Source: Bosea sp. AS-1 (GTDB lineage Bacteria; Pseudomonadota; Alphaproteobacteria; Rhizobiales; Beijerinckiaceae). Taken from it: DNA of 64,000 bases. Positions 55,245 to 62,772 of this stretch are shown piece by piece. The stretch covers positions 592,501-656,500 of the forward strand of contig NZ_CP022372.1 of NCBI RefSeq assembly GCF_002220095.1, given 5' to 3'. A program made the position numbers and the translations under genes. How positions within the stretch are numbered: position 1 is the stretch's first letter; the number at the start of each line of letters is the position of its first letter. The notes below the pieces were generated by a model. That model ran no database searches. It saw only the letters and a list, made by a program, of their open reading frames with translations, and was not told the origin of the DNA.

Positions 55245-56951
55245 ATGATCGAGATTGGCGGAGAGGCAGCGCGGGATGGCGACCCGGCGCGTGGCACGGC
55301 TGCCCTGCAGAAGGGGGTCGGCCTGCTCGAGGCGTTGTCGGAGGCTGGCGGCGCCGCGAGCTTCAGCGAGCTCGTTCGCGCCTCCGGGCTCCCGAAAGCG
55401 ACCGTGCATCGCATCCTTGCGGCGCTGCTGGAACGCGGGCTCATCCGCTTCGAGCGGCGCGACGACCGGTATCGCTTCGGCTGGAAGCTGATCGAGTTCG
55501 CCCGCTTCGCCCAGGCCGATCTCGACCTGCCGACGCTGATCGAGCCCGAACTCGTCCGCCTGCAGGTCCAGACGGGCGAGACGGTCTTCGTCGCGCTGCC
55601 GCATGGGCCCGATATCGTCTGCTCGAAAGTGCTGGAGACGCGCGCGGTCGGCGGCATCGCCGTCACGGAGGGCAGTATCCTGCCCGGCTATTGCACTGCG
55701 GCCGGCAAGGCGATCCTCGCCTTTGCCGAACGGGCGCTGCGGCCGACCATGCTGGCCCGGCTCAAGCTCATCCCGCACACGGCCCGCAGCCTGACCGAGC
55801 TGCCTCTGCTCGACGCCCAACTCGATATCGCCAAGGCGCGCCGCTACGCCGTCGAGGACGAGGAATTCGTCATCGGGCAGCGTTCCGTCGCTGCGCCGAT
55901 CCTCGACCATGGCGGGCGAGCCATCGGTGCGCTCGCGGTCGTTGCACCTGCCTTCCGCCTGACCACCGAAAGGCTGCATGAAATCGGCGCTGACCTGCTG
56001 AAGGCGGCGGCGCGCATCACTGGCCAGGCCGCCTTCTCACAACCGGAAACGAGACGTTCTGCCATGACGACGACGCGAGCGCGCTGTGTGGTCGAGACCC
56101 AGGCCTTCCTCGGTGAAGGACCGGTCTGGAACGAGGCCGAGAAGCGGCTCGACTGGGTGGATATCCTCGCTCCGGCGCTGCATCGCTCTGACACGGCGAG
56201 CGGGGCGGACCGTGTCGTCGAGCTCGGCGAGCTCGTCGGCGCAATCGCTCATTGCTCGACCGGTGGCCTGGTGCTCGCCGCGCAATCGGGCTTCACGCTG
56301 TTCGACCCGGAAACGGGTGTGTCCACGCCGCTGGTCGACCCCGAGGCCGACAAGCCGAACAACCGCTTCAACGATGGCAAATGCGACTCGCGCGGGCGCT
56401 TCTGGGCCGGCACCATGGATATGGGCGTCGCTCCGGGGGCGGGCAGCCTCTACCGGCTTGATCGCGACGGCTCGGTGCATTGCCTGGAGCGCGGCATCGG
56501 CATCTCGAACGGGCTGGGCTGGAGCCCCGACGACCGGCGCATGTACTTCACCGACTCGCTGGCCCGGACGATCTTCGTCTATGATTTCGACGCCGAAAGC
56601 GGGACGATCGCGAACCGTCGCGTCTTCGCCCAGACCCTCGATCATATGGGCGTTCCCGATGGCCTGACCGTCGACGCCGAGGGCTATGTCTGGAGCGCGC
56701 AATGGGATGGCTGGCAGCTGATCCGCTTCGACCCGGAAGGACGGATCGACCAGACGGTCAGCCTGCCGGTGCCGCGCCCGACGAGTTGCACCTTCGGCGG
56801 CCCGAACCGCGAGACGCTCTACGTGACCTCGGCGCGAATCCGCCTCTCTGCCCAGCAACTGGCGGAGGCGCCGCTCTCGGGCGGCGTCTTCGCCATCGAC
56901 GGTTGCGGCCGCGGACTGGCGGAGCACGCCTATGTCTTCGAGAAGCGGTAG
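55245..56951 (+). CDS. IclR-family regulator fused to SMP-30/gluconolactonase domain
   Basis: A single 568-residue frame. Residues 1-273 form a full-length IclR protein: HTH near 38-60 (SFSELVRASGLPKATVHRIL) and an effector domain with GYCTAAGKAILAF. Residues 274-568 form a complete SMP-30-type lactonase: metal residues in FLGEGPVW, NNRFNDGKCD, GISNGLGW and VPDGLTVD. Residue 274 is an internal Met (ATG 56064) exactly at the domain join. The fused protein could sense and hydrolyse the same lactone. The ATG at 55245 is preferred; TTG 55218 is also open. Confidence 0.88.
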   Translation: MIEIGGEAARDGDPARGTAALQKGVGLLEALSEAGGAASFSELVRASGLPKATVHRILAALLERGLIRFERRDDRYRFGWKLIEFARFAQADLDLPTLIEPELVRLQVQTGETVFVALPHGPDIVCSKVLETRAVGGIAVTEGSILPGYCTAAGKAILAFAERALRPTMLARLKLIPHTARSLTELPLLDAQLDIAKARRYAVEDEEFVIGQRSVAAPILDHGGRAIGALAVVAPAFRLTTERLHEIGADLLKAAARITGQAAFSQPETRRSAMTTTRARCVVETQAFLGEGPVWNEAEKRLDWVDILAPALHRSDTASGADRVVELGELVGAIAHCSTGGLVLAAQSGFTLFDPETGVSTPLVDPEADKPNNRFNDGKCDSRGRFWAGTMDMGVAPGAGSLYRLDRDGSVHCLERGIGISNGLGWSPDDRRMYFTDSLARTIFVYDFDAESGTIANRRVFAQTLDHMGVPDGLTVDAEGYVWSAQWDGWQLIRFDPEGRIDQTVSLPVPRPTSCTFGGPNRETLYVTSARIRLSAQQLAEAPLSGGVFAIDGCGRGLAEHAYVFEKR

Positions 56952-57116
56952 GCGGCGGACGGCCGCGCGAGCGAAGCCTCGTTCTCGCTGCCCATGCGCC
57001 GACGCCTCATGATCGCCATTGTCCATGCTACCAGCAGGCGCTTGCAAGCGCAGTCTGGCGCAGGTGCAGAGCGATCTGCTGTTCGTCACGCAGCGTGGCC
57101 GTCCGAACCGGGTGCC
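56952..57116. other. Intergenic region between convergent genes
   Basis: About 165 bp between the fusion gene stop and the dehalogenase-like gene stop. It contains a perfect 14-bp palindrome, GCGCTTGCAAGCGC (57038-57051), without a T-run, which might act as a weak terminator stem. No gene was recognised. Confidence 0.3.
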
Positions 57117-58097
57117 TCACGCAAGGTCATGCTCGCCTTTCGGCTCTGGGGAGAAAAAGGCACGGAAGCTGGCGATGACCTCCTCGGGGCTGTCCTCCGG
57201 TATCAGATGGCCGCCGGCCGTTACCCCGCTGTCGACCTCCTCGGCCCAACCTTGCCAGATCTCGGCCGGGCTCGCGCGCTCGGGAGCCTGCTGCCCGCGC
57301 GGCCAGAGCACCAGGACAGGGCAGTCGAGCTTGCGTCCTGCAGCGTGATCCGCCTGATCGCAAACGAGGTCTTCCTCCAGCGCGGCCCGATAATCCTCGC
57401 AGATCGCGTGCTGCACGATCGGGTCGCGGACAGCCGCGCGATAGGCTTCCCGTGCAGAGGCCTCGATGACACGGTCGCCAGTAGCGTCCATGCCGGTGAA
57501 GGCGTGGTCGAGAAACGCGTCGGGAGCGGCGGCGAGCAGGCGCTCGGGAAGATCCGCCTGCTGCGCCAGCAGAAACCAGTGATAGGCCTTGCGTGCGAAG
57601 CGATGCGTGACCGCCTGCATTGCGTCGAGCGTTGGAACAACAGCCAGTGAAGCGAAGCGCGTCACGGTGCCGGGGTGGTCGAGCACGAGGCGATAGCCGG
57701 CGCGCGCACCGCGGTCGTGCCCGGCAAGCGCGAAGCGCTCATGGCCCAGCTTCCGCATCAGCGCCACCAGCGCTTGACCGACCCGCCGCTTCGACCAGCG
57801 TGGGGTCGTCGCGTCTGGCCTGCTGGCGCCGTAGCCGGGCAGGTCGGGGATGATCAGCGTGTGCTGGCGGGCGAGGGTGGGCGCGACCTTGCGCCAGGCG
57901 ATATGCGTCTCGGGATAGCCGTGCAGCAGCAGGAGCGGCGGGCCGGAACCGCCGACGACGCCGGCGAAGCGCACGCTGCCCGCCTCGATGTCCAGGGAGC
58001 GGAAACCGGGAAAGAACGGCGGCTCCATTTCCTGGTAGGCGATGGGGCTGGTAAGGCTGGCGTCCGAGTCCGCAGCCGTGGTTCGATCCGGTTTCAC
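57117..58097 (-). CDS. Alpha/beta hydrolase, haloacetate (fluoroacetate) dehalogenase-like
   Basis: A 326-residue hydrolase. The nucleophile elbow is AGHDRGARAGYRL with D128 in place of Ser. AYHWFLLAQ (H173, W174) resembles the halide pocket of fluoroacetate dehalogenases, and CEDYRAALEED supplies the Tyr. GGHLIPEDSP holds the catalytic His. The usual triad Asp (LDI-PT segment) appears as Ala152 in LAVVPTLD. Starts: GTG 58097, or ATG 58028. The family hydrolyses C-halogen bonds via an aspartyl ester; epoxide hydrolase activity is the alternative. Confidence 0.85.
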   Translation of the reverse strand: MKPDRTTAADSDASLTSPIAYQEMEPPFFPGFRSLDIEAGSVRFAGVVGGSGPPLLLLHGYPETHIAWRKVAPTLARQHTLIIPDLPGYGASRPDATTPRWSKRRVGQALVALMRKLGHERFALAGHDRGARAGYRLVLDHPGTVTRFASLAVVPTLDAMQAVTHRFARKAYHWFLLAQQADLPERLLAAAPDAFLDHAFTGMDATGDRVIEASAREAYRAAVRDPIVQHAICEDYRAALEEDLVCDQADHAAGRKLDCPVLVLWPRGQQAPERASPAEIWQGWAEEVDSGVTAGGHLIPEDSPEEVIASFRAFFSPEPKGEHDLA

Positions 58098-58152
58098 GGC
58101 GGTGCCCTCTTTCCCTGCTTGCGGTGTTTCGGTCGCGTCGATGATCGCGCCA

Positions 58153-58893
58153 TCAATAGGTCGCGCGCCCGCCCGACAGGTCGAAGGTCTGTCCCGTCGT
58201 AAAGGAGCATTCCTCGCTTGCGGCCCAGGCGACCGTGGCGGCGATCTCGGGAATCGTCAGGAAGCGGTTCATCGGAATTTTGCCCTTGCTCCAGGCGATG
58301 TGTTCGGCCGTCATCTCCTTGAAGAGATCGGTTTCCGTGATCGCCGGGGCGATGCAGTTCGCGATCACGCCGGTCTCGGCCAACTCCTTGGCGATGGCCT
58401 TGGTGAAGCCGATGACCCCGGCCTTCGCCGCCGAATAGGCCGAGATCTTGGGATTGCCCTCCTTGCCGGCGATCGAGGAGACATTGACGATCCGGCCATA
58501 TCCGCGGTCGACCATGTGAGGGATCACTGCGCGGCAGCACAGGAAGATCGCCGTGAGATCCACGGCGATGACCTTGTGCCACATCTCGATCGGGTAGTTC
58601 TGGACTTCGACGACCGGGCCGTTGATCCCGGCATTATTGACGAGGATGTCGATCCTCCCGGTTCGGGCGAGAAGTTCTTCCACGCCCTGTCGGATCGAGG
58701 CCGGATCGGCCACGTCGATCCGCTGCTGCAGAACGGGTTCGAAACCCGCTGTCGTGCTGTCGAACGGGGTGAAGTCGAGATCCCAGAGAGTGACCTGTGC
58801 TCCTTCTCCTGCCAGCCGCTGGGCAATGCCGAGGCCGATGCCGCGTGCGCCACCCGTCACAATCGCGGTACGTCCCGAAAAGCGTGCCGACAT
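58153..58893 (-). CDS. Short-chain dehydrogenase/reductase
   Basis: A 246-residue SDR with TGGARGIGLGIAQRL, LVNNAGINGPV and [16 protein letters not shown]. It ends SFTTGQTFDLSGGRATY. It follows the TIM-barrel gene on the same strand after 63 bp. Close relatives are annotated as 3-oxoacyl-ACP or polyol dehydrogenases; the neighbour suggests a cyclitol or sugar substrate, which is inference. Confidence 0.87.
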   Translation of the reverse strand: MSARFSGRTAIVTGGARGIGLGIAQRLAGEGAQVTLWDLDFTPFDSTTAGFEPVLQQRIDVADPASIRQGVEELLARTGRIDILVNNAGINGPVVEVQNYPIEMWHKVIAVDLTAIFLCCRAVIPHMVDRGYGRIVNVSSIAGKEGNPKISAYSAAKAGVIGFTKAIAKELAETGVIANCIAPAITETDLFKEMTAEHIAWSKGKIPMNRFLTIPEIAATVAWAASEECSFTTGQTFDLSGGRATY

Positions 58894-58956
58894 GCTCGCG
58901 TGTCCTATCTTTATGACGACTTGTCTTGGGGCCTGAGTCGGAGGCCTGCGTAGGAT

Positions 58957-59772
58957 TCAGGAAGCCGCCGGCTCCTGGAGACCTGCGAGGAAGCGCCGGG
59001 TTGCCTCCCCGCAGAGGCGAGCCCTTTCGAGAACCGGCCGCGCGGAATGGGCCGCGCATGGCGCTTCCACCGCGACGGGGATGCCTGTCGGCAGACGGGC
59101 CATCATCTCCGCCAGTGGCAATTCACCCTCGCCGGGATAGAAGCGACGTCCGCGCCCTTCGGCGCGGAGCGCGTCCGCGGGTGGCGGCGTCAGGGCGGCA
59201 TCGCAGAGGTGGATATAGGGAAAGAGTGCGGGTTCGAGTGCCTCGATCTCGCTGAAAGCTGTACCCGCCCGGAAGAAATGCAACGCATCGATCAGGAGCC
59301 GGGCGTCGTGCGGGCGCACCGTTTCGAGCAATCGTACGGCTTTCGCTATCGTGTTGAGTTCCACATAGGACATCATTTCGAGCGCGACGGTCAGTCGGTG
59401 CGCATAGGCTTTCTCGCAGAGCGCTCCGAAACTGTCGCTCAGCCGGCCGAAATCCGGATCATGCCCCACCACGAGCAGATGGCGGGCACCCAGCCGCTCT
59501 CCGGTTTCCAGCGCTGCTGCGAGCGTCGCAGGATCGCTCTCCGGCGTCAGCCAGACCGCCTCGACGTCCCAGATCCGGACGCCTGCATCCTGCGACTTGG
59601 CAATGATCTCGCGAATGAGGCGATCATTACCGATGACCTCGGTGATCCGGTCCGCCTTCATTGGGGGCACGATCCGCAGGCCCACCGCATCGAAACCGCC
59701 TGCGACGGCCGCGTCGATCAGCTCGATCGGCGTGGCCTCGAGCACTGTGAGATGCGCGAGTGACATCGTCAT
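58957..59772 (-). CDS. Sugar phosphate isomerase/epimerase-type TIM barrel (AP-endonuclease 2 family)
   Basis: A 271-residue protein with the AP_endonuc_2/IolE fold. Metal-ligand candidates are in VALEMMSYVEL, LLIDALHFFRAGT and HLCDAALTPP. The family includes inosose dehydratase, 3-dehydroshikimate dehydratase and epimerases. The ATG at 59772 is used; an ATG two codons later is possible. It is in the same direction as the SDR and divergent from the IclR gene, so both could take part in the hydroxyquinol pathway or feed it. Confidence 0.85.
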   Translation of the reverse strand: MTMSLAHLTVLEATPIELIDAAVAGGFDAVGLRIVPPMKADRITEVIGNDRLIREIIAKSQDAGVRIWDVEAVWLTPESDPATLAAALETGERLGARHLLVVGHDPDFGRLSDSFGALCEKAYAHRLTVALEMMSYVELNTIAKAVRLLETVRPHDARLLIDALHFFRAGTAFSEIEALEPALFPYIHLCDAALTPPPADALRAEGRGRRFYPGEGELPLAEMMARLPTGIPVAVEAPCAAHSARPVLERARLCGEATRRFLAGLQEPAAS

Positions 59773-59925
59773 TGCGCTTCCGTCAGGCAATATCTGCTTC
59801 CCCGTTGTTGCCTCTGTTTGTCGGTCGGTTCCTCGATGGGTGAGACGATCGACAGAGCTTGGGCGCTGGCCGAAATGTGCCGTATTCGGGACAGGACCAT
59901 AGGCAGCGATGGTTGGACTGTCTAG

Positions 59926-59938
59926 GGAATTTTGTTCC
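59926..59938. promoter_or_regulatory. Candidate IclR-type operator
   Basis: GGAA-TTTTG-TTCC inverted repeat, same half-sites and five-base spacing as the IclR consensus. It lies in the divergent region upstream of an IclR-family gene. Recognition by that protein is inference. Confidence 0.4.
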
Positions 59939-59944
59939 TGTATA

Positions 59945-59956
59945 AAAACTAGTTTT
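59945..59956. promoter_or_regulatory. 12-bp perfect palindrome in the IclR promoter region
   Basis: AAAACTAGTTTT. The core AAACTAGTT recurs at 61131-61139, upstream of the NTF2-like/dioxygenase genes, suggesting a shared regulatory site. Confidence 0.4.
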
Positions 59957-60121
59957 CAATTTGTTGATGAGTGGAAATGAATGGCTTATCAAAGGGCGCC
60001 GCATCTGCCAGGCGGTTCCCGGCAGGTCGCTCTCTTTCGTGACGGTCAGACCTGCGGCAATGCTAAACTCGATCGGCGCGGAACGGCCGCGCGTGGGATG
60101 CCCGTGGATAGTGAAGTCGTG

Positions 60122-60979
60122 ATGTCAGGAAATCCCACGAAGGCCGTCGAGGCAGAGCGGCGCGAGCAGGCCTCCCATGAGCGTGCCTCGGCCGATCTCG
60201 CGGCGGCCAGCGTCAAGTCGGCGACGCGCGTCCTCGACCTCTTCGAGTTCCTGGCCCGTTGGGATTCGGAGAAGACGCATACCGAGATCGCAGAGGAACT
60301 TGGCATTCCGAAGAGCAGCCTGACGAAGCTCCTCAAGACGCTGCTGCAGCGCGGCTATCTCTCCTATGAGCCAGCCTCCAAGGGCTACGGGCTTGGGCCG
60401 GCCATCGGGAAGCTGGCGCGCAACGAACGGGATAGCGGCGACCTGATCGCGGCCGCAGGGCCGGTGCTGGCCTGGATGGCGAGCGAGACGCAGGAAACCT
60501 GCGCACTCAACTTCATCAAGGGCGATCGGTCAGAAGTCGTCGCGAGCGTGGTCGGGCCGCATCGGCTGAATTTCACGATGCGAAGCGGCGACCTCGCGCC
60601 GCTTTATGCGACATCGGGCGGGAAGGCGTTGCTGGCCCATCTGCCACAGGCGATGCTCGATGAATACCTCGCCCGGGTGACGTTCGAGCCGGTGACGCCG
60701 CAGACGATCGTCTCAGCCGATCGTCTCCTTGCCGAGCTGGATGGCGTCAGGAAGACCGGTTTCGCTTACGTGCAGGAGGAGTTCACCCTCGGCATCATCG
60801 GCGTCGGAGCGGCGGTTCTGAGCCGGTCCGGTTATCCGATCGCCTCGCTCAACGTGGCCACGCCGGTTCCCCGTTTCGACGCGGAGAAGAGGCTGCTTTG
60901 CGAGGAGACCCTGTCGCGCGCGGTTAGGATGCTTCAGAAGACGCTTGAAAGGGGCGCGGATCGTCGCATCCCAGCCTGA
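60122..60979 (+). CDS. IclR-family transcriptional regulator
   Basis: A 285-residue regulator from the chosen ATG (MSGNPTKAVEAE). The HTH is in TEIAEELGIPKSSLTKLLKTLLQRGYLSYE and the effector domain has YATSGGKALLAHLP and VQEEFTLGIIGVGAAVLS. In-frame ATGs at 60098 and 59981 give longer versions; the extra residues look unstructured. It stands between the TIM-barrel/SDR genes and the hydroxyquinol genes, so it probably controls the aromatic pathway, as IclR proteins commonly do. Confidence 0.9.
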   Translation: MSGNPTKAVEAERREQASHERASADLAAASVKSATRVLDLFEFLARWDSEKTHTEIAEELGIPKSSLTKLLKTLLQRGYLSYEPASKGYGLGPAIGKLARNERDSGDLIAAAGPVLAWMASETQETCALNFIKGDRSEVVASVVGPHRLNFTMRSGDLAPLYATSGGKALLAHLPQAMLDEYLARVTFEPVTPQTIVSADRLLAELDGVRKTGFAYVQEEFTLGIIGVGAAVLSRSGYPIASLNVATPVPRFDAEKRLLCEETLSRAVRMLQKTLERGADRRIPA

Positions 60980-61130
60980 CTACCCCAGCTTTCTCGCGTG
61001 CCATTTCTTGCGAGCCGCCCGCTCGCGGGCAGCTTTTGGCTGTCCGCATGTCGGCGCGCCTGCCGGGCTTCGACGTTCCGGCAACGAGAGTCGCGGGGTG
61101 CATGAAAATTGACATCGTCGTTCAAATAGG

Positions 61131-61140
61131 AAACTAGTTC
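61131..61140. promoter_or_regulatory. Repeat of the ACTAGTT motif upstream of the NTF2-like gene
   Basis: AAACTAGTTC. Its core AACTAGTT (61132-61139) is an 8-bp palindrome shared with the longer palindrome upstream of the IclR gene. It lies 41 bp before the NTF2-like ATG, in an AT-rich patch. Confidence 0.35.
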
Positions 61141-61180
61141 ATGTAAGAGAAATTATAGATGCATTGGGAAGGCAAGCGAC

Positions 61181-61789
61181 ATGGATGCTGGGCGCAAGGA
61201 TCGGCTCGAAATCCGCGAGCTCGTCGAGAACTGGGCGATGTGGCGGGACGCCTGCGATTGGGAGCGTTTTCGCAGCTGCTGGCATGCCGATGGCCGGATG
61301 ATGGCGACATGGTTCCAGGGCACGCCCGAGGAGTTCATCGCGGTGAGCAAGGCCGGCTTCGAGAAGGGCGTGCGCATCCTGCACTTCCTCGGAGGCTGTT
61401 CTGTCGAGGTTGCCGGCGACCGGGCGATCGCGCAGACGAAGATGACGATCAGCCAGCGTGCCCTGGTCGAGGGCGTCGAGTGCGATGTCGTCTGCACCGG
61501 CCGCTTCTATGATTTCATCGAGCGCCGGGATGGCCGCTGGGCGATCTTCCTGCGCCAGCCAATCTACGAGAAGGATAGGCTCGACCCGGTCGATCCGGCC
61601 GCGGTACCGCGTCTCGATCGGGACAGGCTGATGAGTTTTCCCGAGGGGTACCGCCATCTTGCCTATCTGCAGGCCGGCATCGGCTATCCCGTCAAGCGCG
61701 ACATGCCCGGCCTCGTCGGGCAGGAGGTCGAGGCGCTTTACGCGCAAGGGGCGGATTGGCTGCGCGGCCTGCCAGTCTCGCGGCACTGA
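61181..61789 (+). CDS. NTF2-like/SnoaL-like protein
   Basis: A 202-residue protein with the NTF2 fold pattern: IRELVENWAMWRDACDWERFRSCWHADG, then TPEEFIAVSKAGFEKG and CTGRFYDFIERRDGRWAIFLR. The length is greater than a simple SnoaL domain, with a C-terminal extension (SFPEGYRHLAYLQAG). Family relatives include scytalone dehydratase-like and ring-hydroxylating dioxygenase beta-type proteins. It precedes the dioxygenase by 119 bp and probably acts in the same pathway. No reaction can be assigned. GGGAAGG lies upstream of the ATG. Confidence 0.8.
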   Translation: MDAGRKDRLEIRELVENWAMWRDACDWERFRSCWHADGRMMATWFQGTPEEFIAVSKAGFEKGVRILHFLGGCSVEVAGDRAIAQTKMTISQRALVEGVECDVVCTGRFYDFIERRDGRWAIFLRQPIYEKDRLDPVDPAAVPRLDRDRLMSFPEGYRHLAYLQAGIGYPVKRDMPGLVGQEVEALYAQGADWLRGLPVSRH

Positions 61790-61908
61790 CATTTCGCGCC
61801 TTGCCGCGCATCTGCTGGTCGCGGGAGGCGGTTCTTTGGCCGATTGCGTATTTGTGCGAGGCCGCGCCGGCCTCCTTTGAAAACGCTTGAGCTCGGAAAG
61901 GTTTGGCC

Positions 61909-62772
61909 ATGCGGGATCTGGACGAACAGAGCATCACCAACGAAGTGCTCGGCGCCGTGTCGAGAACCGCCGATCCGCGGGTGCAGCAGGTCAGCAAGGC
62001 GTTGATCCGATATCTCCACGCCTTCATCCGCGAGGTCGAGCCAACGCAGGCGGAGTGGGAGTTCGGCATCGATTTCCTGACGCGTGTCGGCCAGATGTGC
62101 AGCGACGTTCGCCAGGAGTTCATCCTGCTTTCGGATACGCTGGGCGTCTCGATGCTGGTCGATGCGATCAACCATCGCAAACCCGAGGGCGCGACCGAGA
62201 CCACCGTCTTCGGGCCGTTCTTCGTGGAGAACCGACCGGCCCTGCCGCTCGGTGCGAACATGGCGCCCGGAGCACCTGGCACACCGCTCTTCGTCTCCGG
62301 CTCCGTCCGTGACGTCAAAGGCATGCCGATCGCCGGAGCGACGATCGATGCCTGGCATTCGGACGAGGAAGGCTTCTACGACGTCCAGCGCGGCGAGGAA
62401 TTGCAGATGCGCGGGCGCTTCCAGGCCGATGACGACGGTCGGTTCTGGTTCTGGTCGGTGCGACCGAAATATTATCCGATTCCGCATGACGGGCCGGTCG
62501 GGCAGATGCTGCAGGCCCAGGGGCGGCATCCGTTCCGCCCGGAGCATGTGCATTTCATGATCGCGGCCGAGGGCTGCGAGACGCTCGTCACCCATCTCTT
62601 CATCGACAAGGACCCCTATCTCGACAGCGATGTGGTCTTCGGCGTGAAGAACTCCCTGGTTACGGACTACGCCGAGCGGTCGCCGGGTGTGGCTCCGGAC
62701 GGGTCGCAGATCGAAGTCCCTTATCTCGTCCTCGACTATGATTTCGTGCTGAGCCGGAAGGCGAAGCGATGA
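61909..62772 (+). CDS. Hydroxyquinol 1,2-dioxygenase (intradiol ring cleavage)
   Basis: A 287-residue intradiol dioxygenase opening 1,2,4-trihydroxybenzene to maleylacetate. Iron ligands are Y157 (GFYDVQ), Y189 (KYYPIPHDG), H213 and H215 (PEHVHFMI). The N-terminal dioxygenase_N helical domain (TRVGQMCSDVRQEFILLSDTLG) is complete. Length and immediate coupling to maleylacetate reductase (ATGA overlap) favour hydroxyquinol over catechol as substrate. The ATG at 61909 is used; TTG at 61903 is two codons longer. Confidence 0.93.
   Translation: MRDLDEQSITNEVLGAVSRTADPRVQQVSKALIRYLHAFIREVEPTQAEWEFGIDFLTRVGQMCSDVRQEFILLSDTLGVSMLVDAINHRKPEGATETTVFGPFFVENRPALPLGANMAPGAPGTPLFVSGSVRDVKGMPIAGATIDAWHSDEEGFYDVQRGEELQMRGRFQADDDGRFWFWSVRPKYYPIPHDGPVGQMLQAQGRHPFRPEHVHFMIAAEGCETLVTHLFIDKDPYLDSDVVFGVKNSLVTDYAERSPGVAPDGSQIEVPYLVLDYDFVLSRKAKR

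Larger units (their letters stand above)
59773..60121. other. Divergent promoter region between TIM-barrel and IclR genes
   Basis: About 350 bp, AT-richer at 59925-59985. It contains GGAA-TTTTG-TTCC (59926-59938), with the same GGAA-N5-TTCC spacing as the classical IclR operator, and a perfect 12-bp palindrome AAAACTAGTTTT (59945-59956). Upstream ATG codons at 59981 and 60098 are in frame with the IclR gene and might be its start. Confidence 0.45.

Noticed and set aside
57038..57051. Palindrome GCGCTTGCAAGCGC as an operator
   Set aside because: It lies between convergent gene ends where no promoter is needed; at most a weak terminator stem.
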